This document shows, in pieces, positions 63,534 through 64,000 of a stretch of 64,000 nucleotides of DNA (position 1 is its first letter; every line of letters starts with the position of its first letter). Both the position numbers and the translations under genes were made by a program. The stretch comes from Jejuia pallidilutea (GTDB lineage: Bacteria > Bacteroidota > Bacteroidia > Flavobacteriales > Flavobacteriaceae). The stretch is taken from the NCBI RefSeq assembly GCF_002973595.1, contig NZ_PVEO01000001.1, positions 62,001-126,000 of the forward strand, written 5' to 3'. A model generated the notes under the pieces. The model had not been told where the DNA came from and did not search any database. It was given only the letters and a program-made list of their open reading frames with translations.

Positions 63534-64000
63534 TTAACGCACCCCGTGCATTAGTTTTTTTAATAAAGGATGAAGCAATAAAGAAACAAGCCCTAACCCT
63601 ATTGGTATAAATGTGAATATTAAAAAGAAAAACGAAAGACCATGCTCGCTGGTAATTTTTTCAATATCGCCTCCTACATAATGTGCTAACTTGTTACCAA
63701 TTGCAATTGCCAAATAATAAACACCAAACATAAAAGCTACCATACGCCCAGGAACTAGTTTGCTTAAATAAGATAATCCCATTGGGCTTAAACACATTTC
63801 GCCTAAAGTGTGAAACAAATAAGCAAACACTAACCAAGCCATACTTAAGCTAGCAGTTTTAGCCCCTAGAGGTACGTCTTTGGCACCAAATGCTAAAAAA
63901 CCAAAACCCACACCTAAAAGAGCTAGTCCTAAAAAATACTTTACTGATGCAGGTGGATTATATTTACTATCCCACCACTTAGTGAACAAGGGAGCAAATA
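63534..64000 (-). CDS. POT/PTR-family proton-dependent oligopeptide transporter, C-terminal part
   Basis: The minus-strand frame is open to the right edge and ends at 63534, giving the last 155 or so residues of a membrane protein. It contains four hydrophobic segments and the motif FHTLGEMCLSPMGLSYLSKL, the signature of the late helices of POT transporters, preceded by FAPLFTKWW. Members import di- and tripeptides with protons and are about 500-550 aa, so roughly three quarters lie outside the window. Confidence 0.88.
   Translation of the reverse strand, partial: FAPLFTKWWDSKYNPPASVKYFLGLALLGVGFGFLAFGAKDVPLGAKTASLSMAWLVFAYLFHTLGEMCLSPMGLSYLSKLVPGRMVAFMFGVYYLAIAIGNKLAHYVGGDIEKITSEHGLSFFFLIFTFIPIGLGLVSLLLHPLLKKLMHGVR

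Overview
The window is a low-GC chromosomal segment of a member of the Flavobacteriaceae (Bacteroidota), most likely marine. The evidence is the content and the signals. It encodes PorT of the type IX secretion system and a protein with a type B (gliding-type) C-terminal sorting domain. The primary sigma factor is short (287 aa, no region 1.1), AccD lacks zinc-ribbon cysteines, FtsZ is very long, and MurE carries the DNPR motif of meso-DAP ligases. Upstream regions repeatedly carry the Bacteroidota -7 element TAnnTTTG. Two formylglycine-type sulfatases beside a CE6-like esterase point to use of sulfated polysaccharides. No CRISPR, prophage or intact insertion sequence was seen.

Layout, left to right. 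0-3 kb: rsmG (cut by the left edge), a fatty-acid desaturase and a class I aminotransferase. 3.1-5.8 kb: a minus-strand YceI / beta-barrel / YceI-like locus with an 8-bp tandem repeat and a CRP/FNR-like palindrome. 6-8.7 kb: a large PKD and sorting-domain surface protein. 9.2-12.1 kb: trkA-trkH potassium uptake. 12.2-17.8 kb: ubiE-porT, a lipoprotein, a TrmH-type methyltransferase and a TamA/BamA-like lipoprotein. 17.9-20.1 kb: fbaA and accD. 20.1-21.3 kb: a PAS histidine kinase. 21.5-24.3 kb: rpsO-pnp. 24.4-28.9 kb: a glycosyltransferase, a conserved unknown, rpoD, a BLUF blue-light sensor and rpe. 28.9-34.9 kb (minus): two paralogous CBS proteins under a second CRP/FNR-like site, an MtfA-like peptidase, the esterase and two sulfatases.

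35.1-52.1 kb is one long minus-strand division and cell-wall (dcw) cluster: mraZ, rsmH, ftsL, ftsI, murE, mraY, murD, ftsW, [decayed four-helix-bundle gene], murG, murC, ftsQ, ftsA, ftsZ. It is followed by a YqeY-like gene and tRNA-Arg(UCG). It makes and polymerises lipid II and builds the divisome; murF and ddl are not in it. A probable MraZ operator of three 10-bp-spaced boxes sits in the mraZ promoter.

52.4-64 kb: an alpha/beta hydrolase, yihA, a two-frame gene with an A8 slippery tract, an OppC-like permease, the Prc/Tsp protease, surE, a small membrane protein, lpxB, an NlpC/P60 lipoprotein, comEC, a secreted thioredoxin and the end of a POT-family transporter cut by the right edge.

The window is mostly conserved core genome. 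The points most worth a second look are the two spatially matched CRP/FNR-like promoters, the A8 frameshift gene, the MraZ box array, the four-helix-bundle pseudogene inside dcw, the octanucleotide array before the beta-barrel gene, and scattered REP-like hairpins that seem to have altered the starts of murD and murG.
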